Below are positions 1 to 11,253 of a stretch of 64,000 nucleotides of DNA, piece by piece. Within the stretch, counting starts at the first letter, position 1; the number at the start of each line of letters is the position of its first letter. Location: assembly GCF_958295425.1 (NCBI RefSeq), contig NC_081151.1, positions 20,789,452-20,853,451 on the forward strand, in the 5' to 3' direction. A program made the translations under genes and the position numbers. Below the pieces are notes generated by a model. It did no database searches and had not been told where the DNA came from. It worked only from the letters and a program-made list of their open reading frames with translations. Source of the stretch: Solea solea (lineage: Eukaryota > Chordata > Actinopteri > Pleuronectiformes > Soleidae).

Positions 1-553
1 CAAGTTCTGAAAAGAACCACTTTCCTGGAATGCCTGACTTATCCATGCCAGGTGGGTACACCCTAAAAACCTGCAAATGTTCTCTTTCAAACATCCAGAT
101 CAAACGATTAAGATTAACATGGATATTCCGACAATAAAAATTGCGATTAGCACAAAAATATACAATAGCATCAAGCTCCTTTGAGCCACTTCAAACCTAA
201 GAACTTAAAAAAGTGCAAATTCTTCAATAATTATTTTTAAAAAATGGCATGTTCAGGGACAGGGAAGGGGTGGATTGTAAGGGCAATACAAGGAGCCCTG
301 TATATCAGGGCTGGGTACAGGGACTCAGGACAAAGAGGCTGTGGCAAGTATCCAAAATCCTCTAGTCATCTTTTTAAGGTGGCAGTTTCAGAAAGAAAAA
401 AAAAAAAGAAAAATATGGGGGGGGGGGGGGTGATGCTTCTTCTGTAAGGCTGGAATATCATTGGACCTTTTCATCATGCTCTTCTTTGTTTCAACATCCA
501 TTGCAGCTTACGGTGTTAACCCCACACATCAAGTCAGTATCCACTGTGACAGG
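1..553 (-). other. syncrip: syncrip 3' untranslated region (partial)
   Basis: Sequence downstream of the syncrip stop codon, running to the window edge. It carries a G homopolymer at about 417-430 (C-run in the mRNA) and an A-rich stretch just before it. I see no AATAAA on the minus strand here, so the poly(A) site probably lies outside the window. The short open frame at 244-447 on the plus strand is low-complexity and not a gene. Confidence 0.6.
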
Positions 554-3500
554 TCAGGACCGCCCTCGGCCCCGTTTTCCTGCTGGACCAATGAGAGGAA
601 AGACTATTACAATTAGAAATCAACAACACAAGAATTCCTCATCAAACAGCAAGCTACAGAACGAATTCCACAACATTCAGACTCAAGACAGCCTTGTGCC
701 ACCATGGTGGGACTCAGCTGGCCTCCTTAAAAATACAATATGTTGTGACCTCCATCTGCTGGCAGCAACAAGCCGACTGGCTGTTCTGAAAGATGACACC
801 CACCAGGGATTAGTTATGAGGCAAATAGGCAGGTGTACCCGTTCAAATTTAAAAAAAAATATTGTGTACATTTCTTGTATGGCCTTATTTGTAGGATCAC
901 TTCAATCCATACCAGCAGCATAGGTTGCGGGATTAACTTGACAGCTGCTTTCATTTAATATGTCATTTTACTGACCTGGACAGTCAACTTTGAAAAATTA
1001 TAAAACGTTTTGACTTAAAACAAAAAATAAACTCCTAACAATGTAACTTTTACAAACAAACTGTTAGAGCAGTTGTCTGGAACAGCAAAATCAAGCCACA
1101 TCACCACTGTGACAAATTCAATGTTACACACGTTATTTACCTCTGCTTGTTCCAGGGCCTCCTCGCTGGGAGAAGTTAATAAGCCGGCCCCTCGCCGTGA
1201 CAGTACCACGGCCCCTGGTCTGACTGGTACCACCACGCACTGTTCCCCTTGCACCTCGTCCTCTCCCAGTCCCCTGGAAGTCTTCATAGCCATAGTATGG
1301 GTCATCATAGCCACCCCGGTAGTTGTGGTAATCGTATCCATAGTAATCGTAATAGTCTTCATAACCATAGTAATCAGGAGGGTAAGAATACCCTCCCCGC
1401 CCTCCTCGGCCTCTGCCTCTTGCTGGTGGTGGCATGTGGGGAGGCCCATAGTAATAGTATTCATCATACCTAAAAGGATACACAGGCTCAACTTAAATAT
1501 GGCTTTTTGCCTTAAAGCAACGCTTACATTTTTTTTTTTTTTTTATTACGAGTAAGAAAAAAAAACTGCATTATTGCCCTCACATTTGTGTTTTAGCTGC
1601 TTGCCTCTGAGCTTTGCGCTCTTTCCTCTTCTGGTCAGGGGGTTTGGCGAAGACAATTTCAATGTTTTCTCCTTCAAGCTCTTTGCCATTGAGATCAGCC
1701 AAAGCCTATGAAACCAAACAGGACAGGATACTATGATGAATATCACTGCAATAAGGTTAAGCATATATATTTTGTGTCAAAGGGCGGGCTAGTTTTATTC
1801 CTCTGCCCATACCTTCACAGCACCATCTCTCTCTTCAAAGTGGATGAAAGCATAGTCTTTCAATTTCTTCACCCGCTCCAACTTGCCAAACTGACTAAAG
1901 GCCTTTTCAAGTATCTCCTCTGTTACAGTGCTTGCTAGGTTCCTCACAAACAGCACCTTGACCTAGTAAAAGGAAAAAGAAGGCTTGTGTTTGTTAAAGA
2001 AAAAAACAAATAATACTGAAGGAACAAGGGAGAAAAAAACCAGCCTGCTACTGATGAACTTGGCTCTGTGCCTTACCTTGGCCATGACCTCTGGATCTGG
2101 GTCTTCAATGGGATCAGCCCATTCCACAGTCACCACGTTTCCCCACACCTTCACCTTGCCACTCATCAACCGGCGACGGGCCTGAGCTGCTGTCTTATGG
2201 TCTTCATACTCCAGGAAACAAAACCCTCTATTCTTTTTCTTATCATCTGGCTGGTGGTACAATATGACATCATTTAGACCCTCTACAGAGAAAAGAGAAG
2301 GGGACAGGTTAAGTGACTTTATTCACTATACAAAAAAAAATAAAACATTGATCAATGAGCTACATGGAGTGTCCAGTCAGGTCTTAGCGGTAATCTTCAT
2401 AGTGACAAAAGTCATTCCGGCACATTATATGATGTCATCATATGGACACAATGTGAACAAATTAGCTAAATCAAATGATAGCCCACACTCACCTGTAACT
2501 TTTGCAAATTCTTCAACAATCTGCTCTTTTGTTTTACTCTTGGGTATGGAGCCAACAAACAGCCTATTATTGGCCACAGAGATGCACACACCGATATGTT
2601 TACCCGGTCGAATTTCACTGTTGTTGCACTGCAGAAGGAAGGAGGATCATTTAGGCAAGGGACCAAACGGGCAGAATGCAGCCAATGTTAACTAGATATG
2701 GTTGTGATTTTGCACCCTTGTGCATCATTTAATATACCAATATTATGTCTCAAAGGTCACTACAATTTATCACACCTAATCTTTCTGGCGATGATGGCAG
2801 TAAACATACCAATTTGACAGCCTGCTGTGCAGCTTCTTTAGTGCAGAAAGTGACAAAGGCGTAGCCTCGGTTCAGGCCACTGTAGGGATCCATCATCAGA
2901 CGCAGGTCCCTGATGGGACCAGCTTTCTCAAACAGTGGGACGAGCTCATCCTCAAAAAGATCTCTGGGGATTTTGCCTACAAATATCTGTCAGGTAGAGA
3001 GGAAACATGGTATGAGCGAGAAACTGTTCATTCTGAAATGTTAAGTGAGAAGGGGGGACAAGTTAAGTGACTTTATTCACTATACAAAAAAGAAAATTGA
3101 TAAATGACAGATGAGCTACATGGAGTGTCCATTCAGATCTTAGCGGTAACCTTCATAGTGACAAAAGTCATTCCAGCACATTATATGATGTCATCATTTG
3201 GACACAAATATCTGTCAGGTGGAGAGGAAACATGGTATGAACGAGAAACCGTTCATTCTCAAATGTTAAGTGAAGGCGAGAGATGGACAACATTTAGATA
3301 AAACGTAAACATTTTGTACCTCTGTACCGATGGTGGGTTGTGCCCCCGAGGGGGTAGACTCTGGTGGGGGACCGCCATACTTCCTCTGGCCTGTTGTGAC
3401 ATCAAGTGTGTAGCCAGTTCTTTCCAGCAAAGCCTGATGACAGAAAAGCCAATTTAAAAAGAAAAAAGGAAAAAAAAAAGCTCAATAAAATTTCAAAGTA

Positions 3501-5065
3501 TGTAACACACATCTCTGCATTGAAAGACATAACGGCCTGAAGGTCTTACTTTGATTTTGGCTTCATCTGGTCCTTTAATGGTTTCTGACACTTTGGTCCC
3601 TTGTTTCTCTCTATGTCTGTACGTCTTCATCACGCCACAAAGAAAGGCACTTTTATTCTGAAAGCATCACAAAACAATTTCATGTCATTATCACGAGGAA
3701 TCTGTTACACAAGACAGCAAGAGTATATCTTGTAGATACTGAAACATGTTGTGCAACAACAAGTCACTATATATTATTGACATACAGGACAATCACCCAC
3801 TTTGTTTTAAAGCTTCAGGCAACAGTTAGATATGCATACCTGAACATGTGAGAGGTCACTGTCCTTGAATTGCAAAAGGACTTGCACAGCACCGTCCTCG
3901 TTGAACTCTTTCAGAGCCTCAATCGCTCGATCATCTAAGTCACAGTGTGACACCAAACCTGGAGAAAGGGGGACAACAGAGAGAGAAATGAGGAGCTATG
4001 ACCAGAAACTTTTCCCATTTATCCTGTGATTCAAGGAGAAAAAAAAATTAGAACAAATTAAGGGATAAAAGATAGTGGTTTACATGTGAGCCCATTTATA
4101 TGACTGATATTCTGTAATAATCTGTAATGATAACTAATAGGAAGATATAAGGAATAAGTAGGACTGGCCAGATTGAATTTAGCAGTTTTCAGTAGTCAGG
4201 CTGCACATTATTCTCTAACCACCATGTTTTTGCAGGAACTAATCACAACAGATGTGATGGTGCAACTTGATATGCCAATGCCCCTCTACACTATGGCCGG
4301 GAGTTTCTGATGAGCCAGTCAGCATTCTCCTCCATGGAGAGGCCGTCACCTGTCCCATGCAGCCGCACACCAGACAGCTGCCGCCATTGTTTCTGCTTGA
4401 GTCCCATCTGGCTGAAAAGGCTACTTTTCAGACTACTACTTCTCTAGATCCAACTAGCCAAACAAAACTAAAATGACCCCCGAAATTTTGTTTCTGCAGC
4501 TCACCCCAGAAGAAACGTCAGGTCCCACCAAAACATGAGATACTTATGGCTGCAGCAGACATAATTTCACCCTCTACATCACCCAGCATTAATTTAAAGC
4601 AATGTGAGTAAATTTCATAGAATTGAATGTTGGACCGGATGACAAAAGACACTCCTACAAAAAGACATATTCACCCCGACACCGGTGATCATGCAACCAT
4701 GTTGGGAATGCAAATGCAGTCATATACACATTCTCACACCATTTATGTGTAATATATTTTGTAGCACTGCAGTACCCATTTTGGTGGGAAACCACAAAAA
4801 GTTGCTTCAGGAAACCAATTCCCCCATTCAAAATGTGATAAAATGACAGTACATGCAAAAATTGATAAAACAAAAAAATGCATATTTGAATATGCAAGTG
4901 TATTCATTGTGCCTTACCTGCTATGTAAATTTCATCTAGTTTTTCAGCAACTTTCTGTGGTAAACCAGCTTCTAATAAAGTCTGGAAGTGCTCAGAATGG
5001 GTAACTGCAGCAGAGGTATCCATTGGTTCTTCTGGACCATTTCCATTAATATGTTCTGTGGCCAT
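554..5065 (-). CDS. syncrip: Heterogeneous nuclear ribonucleoprotein Q (SYNCRIP), 11 coding exons
   Basis: RNA-binding protein of the hnRNP Q/R family, acting in splicing, mRNA stability and translation in nucleus and cytoplasm. Coding exons in mRNA order: 5065-4918, 3958-3840, 3657-3550, 3433-3320, 2986-2810, 2628-2493, 2282-2077, 1962-1813, 1705-1584, 1469-1141 and 582-554. They sum to 1638 bp, 545 aa plus stop, with all junctions GT-AG and in phase. The start is [10 protein letters not shown], the usual family start. The N-terminal acidic/NURR region (about 1-160) is followed by RRM1 (about 164-240, IFVGKIP and RGYAFVTF), RRM2 (about 243-325, LFVGSIP and RGFCFLEY) and RRM3 (about 338-406, VLFVRNLA and DYAFIHF). 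The C-terminus is rich in Tyr, RGG and GRG and ends in a short exon encoding [24 protein letters not shown] separates it from the paralogue HNRNPR. Human isoforms can run longer at this end, so other terminal exons may exist left of the window. Confidence 0.96.
2300..2452. repeat. Duplicated intronic segment, copy A (syncrip intron)
   Basis: About 153 bp running from ggggacaggttaag to atggacacaa. It is nearly the same as 3053-3208 in another syncrip intron, with scattered substitutions and a small indel in the A-rich run. Confidence 0.85.
2978..3283. repeat. Compound duplication B-A'-B' carrying a second copy of a splice acceptor
   Basis: Copy B (about 2978-3056) covers the first few bases of the RRM1 exon, its acceptor and adjacent intron. 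Next comes A' (3053-3208, the copy of 2300-2452), then B' (about 3203-3283), which repeats B including the acceptor and exon edge. The B/B' match runs about 75 bp with few substitutions. Confidence 0.85.
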
Positions 5066-5077
5066 GTCTCCAGAAAT
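5063..5077 (-). promoter_or_regulatory. syncrip: syncrip translation start and 5' edge of the first coding exon
   Basis: The ATG lies 12 nt inside the exon: an acceptor reading catacag precedes ATTTCTGGAGAC and then ATG. The gene therefore needs at least one untranslated upstream exon. Confidence 0.7.
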
Positions 5078-5596
5078 CTGTATGAATGCAATGAGCCAAA
5101 TTAATCCTGGGTCAAGGGCAAGACTTGGGATTTGTTCAGGAGAGTGTATAGTCTGACATGTCAGGCAAACAAATACACACTTTATGCAAATACGTATAGG
5201 ACCATTAATGATCTTGGATACAGAGCTGTGCTCACATTACAATCAACATGTTACGCTGTTTTAAACAAGTTAATGTGGTCATGTGGTTAAGACACTATGA
5301 CACAGTATCCCTACTCAATACTGCTTTCAGCTTGCATGAGGTAGAACCCAGTATGGGTTAATATTGAGAACGATTACCCAGAAGCAGACAATGCACATAC
5401 CATATCGCCAATATAAATGTAAAAACTGTTGAACTACAGACTTTGTGTCCATCTTGCAGCATTTTATTTTCTCGTTTGTTCTGAGCAACTTGGCTGGAGG
5501 CAAGATCACTTACTACTGCCTGTATCTCAGCCCGCTGGATAGCTGCTGCAGCAGAAGCCTTGTTTGCTTTAGTCTCTAAATTACATGTTAGCTTAC

Positions 5597-5680
5597 CTTC
5601 TCACTGCTGACTTCAGCACAAGCTAGATAGCTGATACACGTGCTCCATCAGAGTGAGTCCCGGTTTCCGGTGACTGACCA
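5597..5680 (-). other. syncrip: Probable untranslated first exon of syncrip
   Basis: A strong donor on the minus strand (GAGAAG then gtaagc, boundary at 5597/5596) pairs with the acceptor at 5078-5079 to give an intron of about 520 bp. The 5' end of this exon is a guess. A second possible donor (GGCAGTA then gtaagt) ends at 5514 and could mark an alternative leader exon at about 5514-5578. Confidence 0.4.
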
Positions 5681-6800
5681 CTGAGTGTGCACCCATTTTG
5701 TTTATTGACACTTATGTCACACAAGCAAATACTCAAACCATTATCCCGTTAATGACCGACCCAAATATTCCCCCCCCCCCCCCCGTTTGTATTGATAGAT
5801 ACTGGGGCAGAAATTCGTGGATGGCGGCAATCTAACCGAGCCCCGGTCACATAGCTGAATCTGGACTCAGCAAAACGTGGACAGCAATGCGAGGTTTTGA
5901 CATAATATTAACGCAGCTGTTATTACATTTCGGTTAATATAGGCTTGTATATGTAGTACAACAGATACTGAATGCTAATTAATGGCATCATATCGGTAAG
6001 CACGTGTCATCTCTGAGGTTAGAACTCTATGTAAATTGTTTAAAGTAACTGAAGTCCCCCGTAGATTCCACCTATAAAAGTTATTCTACAGCGTATATTA
6101 AGTACTCGCATTCGATTAATTTACCCGACGACTATGGCGTTAGATTTATGAGAGGGACTGACTCGCACACGTTGAGGCTAGCTCGCGGGCTAGTTTGCAC
6201 AGCTAATGTTGTAGCAACCAAGCTAACTAGAGATTTTTTTCTTAAGCATAATAATATGATACGCCCGTATGCGTATTCTATAAATGCACAGACGCCCAGT
6301 GTGTTATAAGACACAAAGAATGACAGTTAGTATATCAGTTACGGAGGATTGCTAATTTACGCCAAAGATAACTAGCCACGCCAGCTAGCTACGGTTAGCA
6401 TACAATGACAATGAGCATGTCAATTCCACGATCTGTCAAAATGGGCTAGCTTCGGCTAGCAATGCTAATTCGGACGGGATTTCAGCGAGGCCATTGTTAT
6501 ATCGCCACTTGTCCGCACGGACATAAATAAATGACAAAACCGCGACTTCAAATTGTAATTAAGTCCACCGACGCCCCGAGAGCGAGAGGGGCAGCTTGCT
6601 ATATGCGTGGTTTGTCAGCGTGCCGCCACATAGGAAGAGTCCATTTTCAAAAAGCCGGTCTGGAGATCTCGTTCCCTACCACCACCAGTTTCCACATTGT
6701 TTGAAACAGCGCCGCACGATTCAGACTTTTTAGCTATCAATTACACACAAATCGCGTGACCAATTAGTAGCATTCGCCCTACCTGCCGTTGGCTCACCAA
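5640..6800 (-). promoter_or_regulatory. syncrip promoter region with TAGC-type palindromes
   Basis: Upstream region of syncrip. It contains many GCTAGC, GCTAAC and GTTAGC hexamers (about 6178-6230 and 6370-6465), a C homopolymer at about 5771-5784, and CpG-bearing sequence at 6470-6720. I see no TATA box in a clear position. The start site cannot be placed from sequence alone. Confidence 0.45.
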
Positions 6801-6831
6801 CGAGTATGGTGTTGGTTATTTAGGAAGATAA

Positions 6832-8870
6832 ATGTGGTATTTAAAATACAGAAAAAGTGTAAAACTCCCGGCACTGGTCCGGCTCCAGTCATTCACTCTT
6901 GATGATGTAAAATGGCTGCCACGTTCACGCCTCGAGTTTTGTCTCGTCGATGGGGTTTCTTGGACAGCCCTGCACGGGCTTGCCTTGTATGCATTTTACA
7001 GTAGAGCAGCAGCAGAGACACACAGGCAGAAGGTTATCCACAGCACCCATCATTATTACTCACACAACTGCCATGTTTACGTGTCGAATACAGGTGTGGC
7101 CCGTTCAACAGCCCAATGCAACAAATATGATGACCACAACACAAACTCACCTACACAAATAAGTTATCACCAAAGAAAACAGGGATTTCTCACAAAAAAG
7201 ATACAATTTTATCATCATTATTATTATTATTATTATTATTATTACTAACGGGAAAATACAACCACCAATGAATTACAACAATAATAATAATAATTTATGT
7301 TATTGTAACTGCATGGTAGAATTATGCCACGGTACATGTTTACGACAGCATATTATGAGGACAACACTTCCATTATTCAAGCAGTTTACAGCAGAGTGCT
7401 CAACCTTGTACCACTTTTCACCACACTGTGGCACTCTTTTCACGAATTTAAACACTCAAGGAACACTGTATGTCAGCAGTGATCACTGATGAGATAAGTG
7501 GGAACAGTGTCTTACTGAAATGTCACAGTAATAATGTTTGTGTAGGGTGTAAATTGTTGGAATTGCGTTGGAAAGTTGTAAATAAAAAAAACCCCCATCT
7601 GTTTAAACTTTCTGATCTCACATTATATCTTTTTTTTAAACTCTTGATCCTTGAGAATTGTGTGCGACACACTTTACTGATCATAATAAAAACCATGCAG
7701 TATATGGGATCAAGTTGTCTGCAATCTTCATCACGACTCTGAATCATGGGCCCAGTGTTTGACTCATGGCTAAAATAATAAAACGTTTAACAGGAAACTG
7801 ACTCCAACAGCCCCGGCAGTTATAGCGCATTAACAGCTGGATGGTGACTGCTGGAAGAGTTTGAGGGATATCTTATGCAGGTGTTGAGGAGCGGAGCTAC
7901 AGAATGGTTTCCTTTAGATTTCGACTCCTTTTCTCACTCTGTAAATATGAATCCAAAGTGTGTCGTAGACACGCAACTGACGTGTTGTAAAATATAACAC
8001 ATATGCCTGTATTTATATAAAAAAAAAAAGAATAAAACAAATACTCTCAAATTTCATGCAGGTGAAATTTATAGGACGAGACATTCATGACCCGTTCATC
8101 CAAGTCCTAGATATGTGATATTTTAGATCGTTTTCACAGGCATGTGCTCCTCTACAAGACACAAGTAAAGCATCAGCTCTAAAACAATAGGCAGCAGGTG
8201 CCAAGATTGTAAAGAATTCTTCTGCAGGTTTTGGGGCACTGGCCAAAACTCTGTCTGCAGCGTCTGAGCTGGAGCTATAAAAGGACTGCTCAAACCAAGG
8301 CACTGGCATGCTCATGGGTGCTGACCCAAAAGGCACAAAAATGACAAAATAAATGTCAGCACAACTTGCCGCGGGTACGTGTAGAATGCCTCTGCTATAA
8401 ACTATAAAAGAAACCTCACTTTGGTGCCATAAAAAGTCAAATGGGGATCATGTTTCTCACGTCTGCTTAACAATCACAGAGGTGCGGTTCCTTAGGTGTA
8501 AGTAACAGAAAAATGGATGGCCTGTCAAAAGCACTGTTTCTAGTTCCAAGGAACGTACGCCAGAAACCTATTTCGAGGCATAATTATTCATAATAATAAT
8601 AATCATGAGTAAAAAGGGCAGCGGCATTCTTCCTAATAACTATGTAGGTTTCAAGTGACTGACATCAATGATATCATAATTCCTGTGTAGCTGAGGCTAA
8701 ATGTAGTATTTCATATAAAACAGATTAGTTTTTTGGGGATTTGTTGTTTTATGTTTTTATATGTTGGTGAAAACGTAGTCTTTTTTCCCCACATTCCTTA
8801 TCTTTGTCTCTACTTGCTGGAAAAATACAGCAACTACCACATAGGAATATACAATTTGAAGTGCGTTATT
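6832..8870. other. Spacer between syncrip and cga, left part
   Basis: No gene recognised. It holds a TTA trinucleotide microsatellite at about 7216-7245, a shorter ATA repeat near 7279-7295 and otherwise AT-rich unique-looking sequence. Open frames here are short, low-complexity and unlike any known family. Confidence 0.6.
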
Positions 8871-8873
8871 TTT

Positions 8874-9090
8874 TATTTATCCTTTATTTAGGCTGGAAGG
8901 TCCCATTGAGATACAAGATCTCTTCTTGCAGCGCAGACCGTACAAATAGTTACAGAAAAGAGACAATTTCAGATATATAACTCACGACAGAAAAGGAGGT
9001 TATTAAAAGAGAGTAAAAAAAGAGAGATGTAATAAAATGCAGAGGTATCCAGGTCATACCAACAAGATCCTTCCATCTGCTCTGAAGAAA
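8874..9090. mobile_element. Interspersed repeat, copy 1 (retroelement 3'-end type)
   Basis: Begins with atcctttatttaggctgg, followed by tcccattgagatacaag. This is a common fish retroelement end, and a second copy lies at 12880-13300. Both copies share the run ttattaaaagagagtaaaaa and the downstream ggtcatacca. No coding part remains. Confidence 0.65.
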
Positions 9091-9618
9091 GGATAAAGGT
9101 TAGATGCAGAAAATGAGATGGATAGTGGAATTTAAGAATATAAATTCACTCTCCTGATGTTTGGTCGCCGTATGATCAAGTGGTGAAGCGATACGACAAT
9201 AAACAGGTGGACCACTAAATCATACACTGGTCCAAAAAGTGAGATATTTTAATTACTATGTCAGATGTCCACATTATTTTCAACAATGAGGGAAAATTCA
9301 ATTTCAGGTTCGATGCACTGAGCTGGGAGTGGTTCCCCAAGTCAAGCATTCTCTGGACGTCTTTCAGTAAATATTAGCGTCGTTAGATTTTGAAAAATAG
9401 ATCTCAGCTCCTGACTTGACCCACTCTCGGGTGTCTGGCGCGTTTGTGGCTTTGTCGTGATGTAATCCAGAGCACCTCGGCTTCGAGCTGAGGGCAGACA
9501 TGACCTACTAACCTCACAATGTCTCTCTGGCTCTTTCGTCTGGATTGACATTACCTGTGTTGACAGTGACACCAGCGTCCCAGAGAGTTCACCAGAAGTT
9601 TGTACCATCATGGTGGTG

Positions 9619-9621
9619 TTT

Positions 9622-9665
<44 letters not shown>
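9619..9665. repeat. (TTTC)n microsatellite
   Basis: About eleven tandem TTTC units on the plus strand, uninterrupted. Confidence 0.95.
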
Positions 9666-9667
<2 letters not shown>

Positions 9668-9825
9668 TGATCCCATGTTATTAAAAGATGAAACCAGATA
9701 TTTCATGTCAGTTTAATTATGATTGACATTGTCTTTAATGTTCAAATGCATTTTTGTTTTTTAGTGCCTATGAAGGACGTATTATAACACAAATGGAGAT
9801 ACAGACTGATAGAAATGCGTGTTCC

Positions 9826-10080
9826 TTCATTCATTCATTCATTCATCTTCTAACACTTCTATCCTCCATATGAGGGTCGTGGCGAGGCGCTGGTGCCAAT
9901 CCCAGCTGACCTAGGGCGGAAGGCGGGGCCTGGACAGGTCGCCAGTCCATCACAAGGCCACATAGAGACAAACAACCATCCACTCTCACTCACACTTGCA
10001 CCTATATGCTCAGTTTAGAGTGTCCAATTTACCTAATCGATAAATCTGCAACCCACACAGGGGGGAGAACATGCAAATGT
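9826..10080. mobile_element. Fish interspersed repeat of the 'GGACAGGTCGCCAGTCCATC' type
   Basis: Starts with an ATTC microsatellite, then a sequence containing ggacaggtcgccagtccatc, cactctcactcacacttgca and gggggagaacatgcaaatg. These phrases recur in many teleost genomes. A degraded reverse-orientation piece lies near 51845-51910. I do not assign a family name with confidence. Confidence 0.6.
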
Positions 10081-10139
10081 GCGTTCAATATCAGTAAAAG
10101 TACATGTGGGAGTACAAATGTAGTACAAATATGATATAC

Positions 10140-10412
10140 AGTGCACACACACACACACAGGTTTGTGTGGGTATCCTTGTTAGGAATCTGCACTGACTTA
10201 CCCCTAACCTTAACCAGTTGATGCAGAACCCTAACCTTAACTCAATTCCCCGAACTTCAACCTGGGCTTCAGCAATGAGGCCCTGCCTTTGCAGGACCGG
10301 GCCTCTTAGTCCCCACAAGGGCTACTGTTCCGGGAAAGGTAAGTGTTAATACCAGAAAAGGTCATAAAGAGGTAACAAAAATCTGTGCGCGCACACACAC
10401 ACACACACATCT
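10140..10412. mobile_element. CA-repeat-associated interspersed repeat, copy 1
   Basis: Two CA microsatellites (10143-10160 and about 10388-10410) flank about 225 bp containing ccccacaagg and agaggtaacaaaaat. A diverged copy, also beside a CA repeat, is at about 59895-60105. Confidence 0.55.
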
Positions 10413-10995
10413 CTGTATTGAATTACAAGTCAGTCGTAGGCGCAGGATTTATCACCAGCACAACCAAGGACGCAGGACTTGGGAACTTACAGGAAGTAAG
10501 TAAACAGGACGCATGAAACACAAAATAAATCCATATTCATCCTTGACATTTCAGATGTTTGAACGAGAACAGATGGGTTCCCCCCTGAAGATCGCCAGCG
10601 ATTAAATAGTCCTCCATTTATGCAGAACTGTCCTCCACTGCGCTGAAACGAAGGCATTCACTACAGCATCCTAAAACTAAGCATCAGAAATCATTTTATT
10701 TAGGTTCAAATGGGTTTATTGTGTATTTATGTTATCCTATAAGGTTAAAAAACAGCTGGTCTACACTCTTTTAACCCATTAAAAGTGTAGCATCACTTTC
10801 TTTAGAAGACTTTAGGGTTTGCAAAGGTGACATTTCTTGCTTTCACGCTTGTGAAATGCTCTGCAGAAATCTAATTACAATGCTCTCAGGCCACTTACAG
10901 AATTAAACAGGAACAAACGTTCCAGCTGCTGCTAATCAAAATTGCCAAGAAAATCCTAAACCAATGACCCTCCCTTGACAAATAATAATAACCCT
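10412..10995. other. cga upstream region, no gene seen
   Basis: Unique-looking sequence between the repeats and the cga promoter. No open frame or repeat family recognised. Confidence 0.5.
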
Positions 10996-10997
10996 TG

Positions 10998-11010
10998 GTT
11001 ACCAGGCAAC
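10998..11010. promoter_or_regulatory. Perfect RFX X-box half-site pair upstream of cga
   Basis: GTTACCAGGCAAC fits the X-box consensus GTNRCC-N(0-3)-RGYAAC with a 1-nt spacer. It lies about 245 bp upstream of the cga ATG. Binding by an RFX factor is inference from the motif. Confidence 0.45.
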
Positions 11011-11192
11011 CAAAACCCCGGGATTACGTGTATCATCCGTAGTCATTGTGCTCTGCCGATGGAAGTATGTTTTGACTTTCTGACATTTGTTCTTATCAGT
11101 TTGTGCCACAACGGATTAATGAAGTGGATGGAAAAAGTGGTCGTGGAGATGGTTGATAAGGTTAATGGTGTCTCACTCTTCAGGGCCTCGGG

Positions 11193-11199
11193 TATAAAA
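11193..11199 (+). promoter_or_regulatory. cga: TATA box of cga
   Basis: TATAAAA 55 bp before the first in-frame ATG, which implies a start site near 11222 and a leader of about 30 nt. A TATA box suits a strongly tissue-restricted pituitary gene. Confidence 0.75.
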
Positions 11200-11253
11200 C
11201 GAGCGGGACTGAGGCAGAGGTCCTCAGTATCAGGAGCCCTGCACAGACGCACG

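Noticed and set aside
486..923. 145-aa open frame on the plus strand
   Set aside because: Lies across the syncrip terminal exon and intron on the opposite strand, with no family similarity.
1073..1555. 160-aa plus-strand frame over the syncrip RGG exon
   Set aside because: It is the reverse reading of a Tyr/Gly-rich exon, which opens long frames by base bias.
10199..10240. Telomere-like cctaaccttaacc and aaccctaaccttaac runs
   Set aside because: They are irregular, only a few units long and lie inside a dispersed CA-associated repeat. Not an interstitial telomere.
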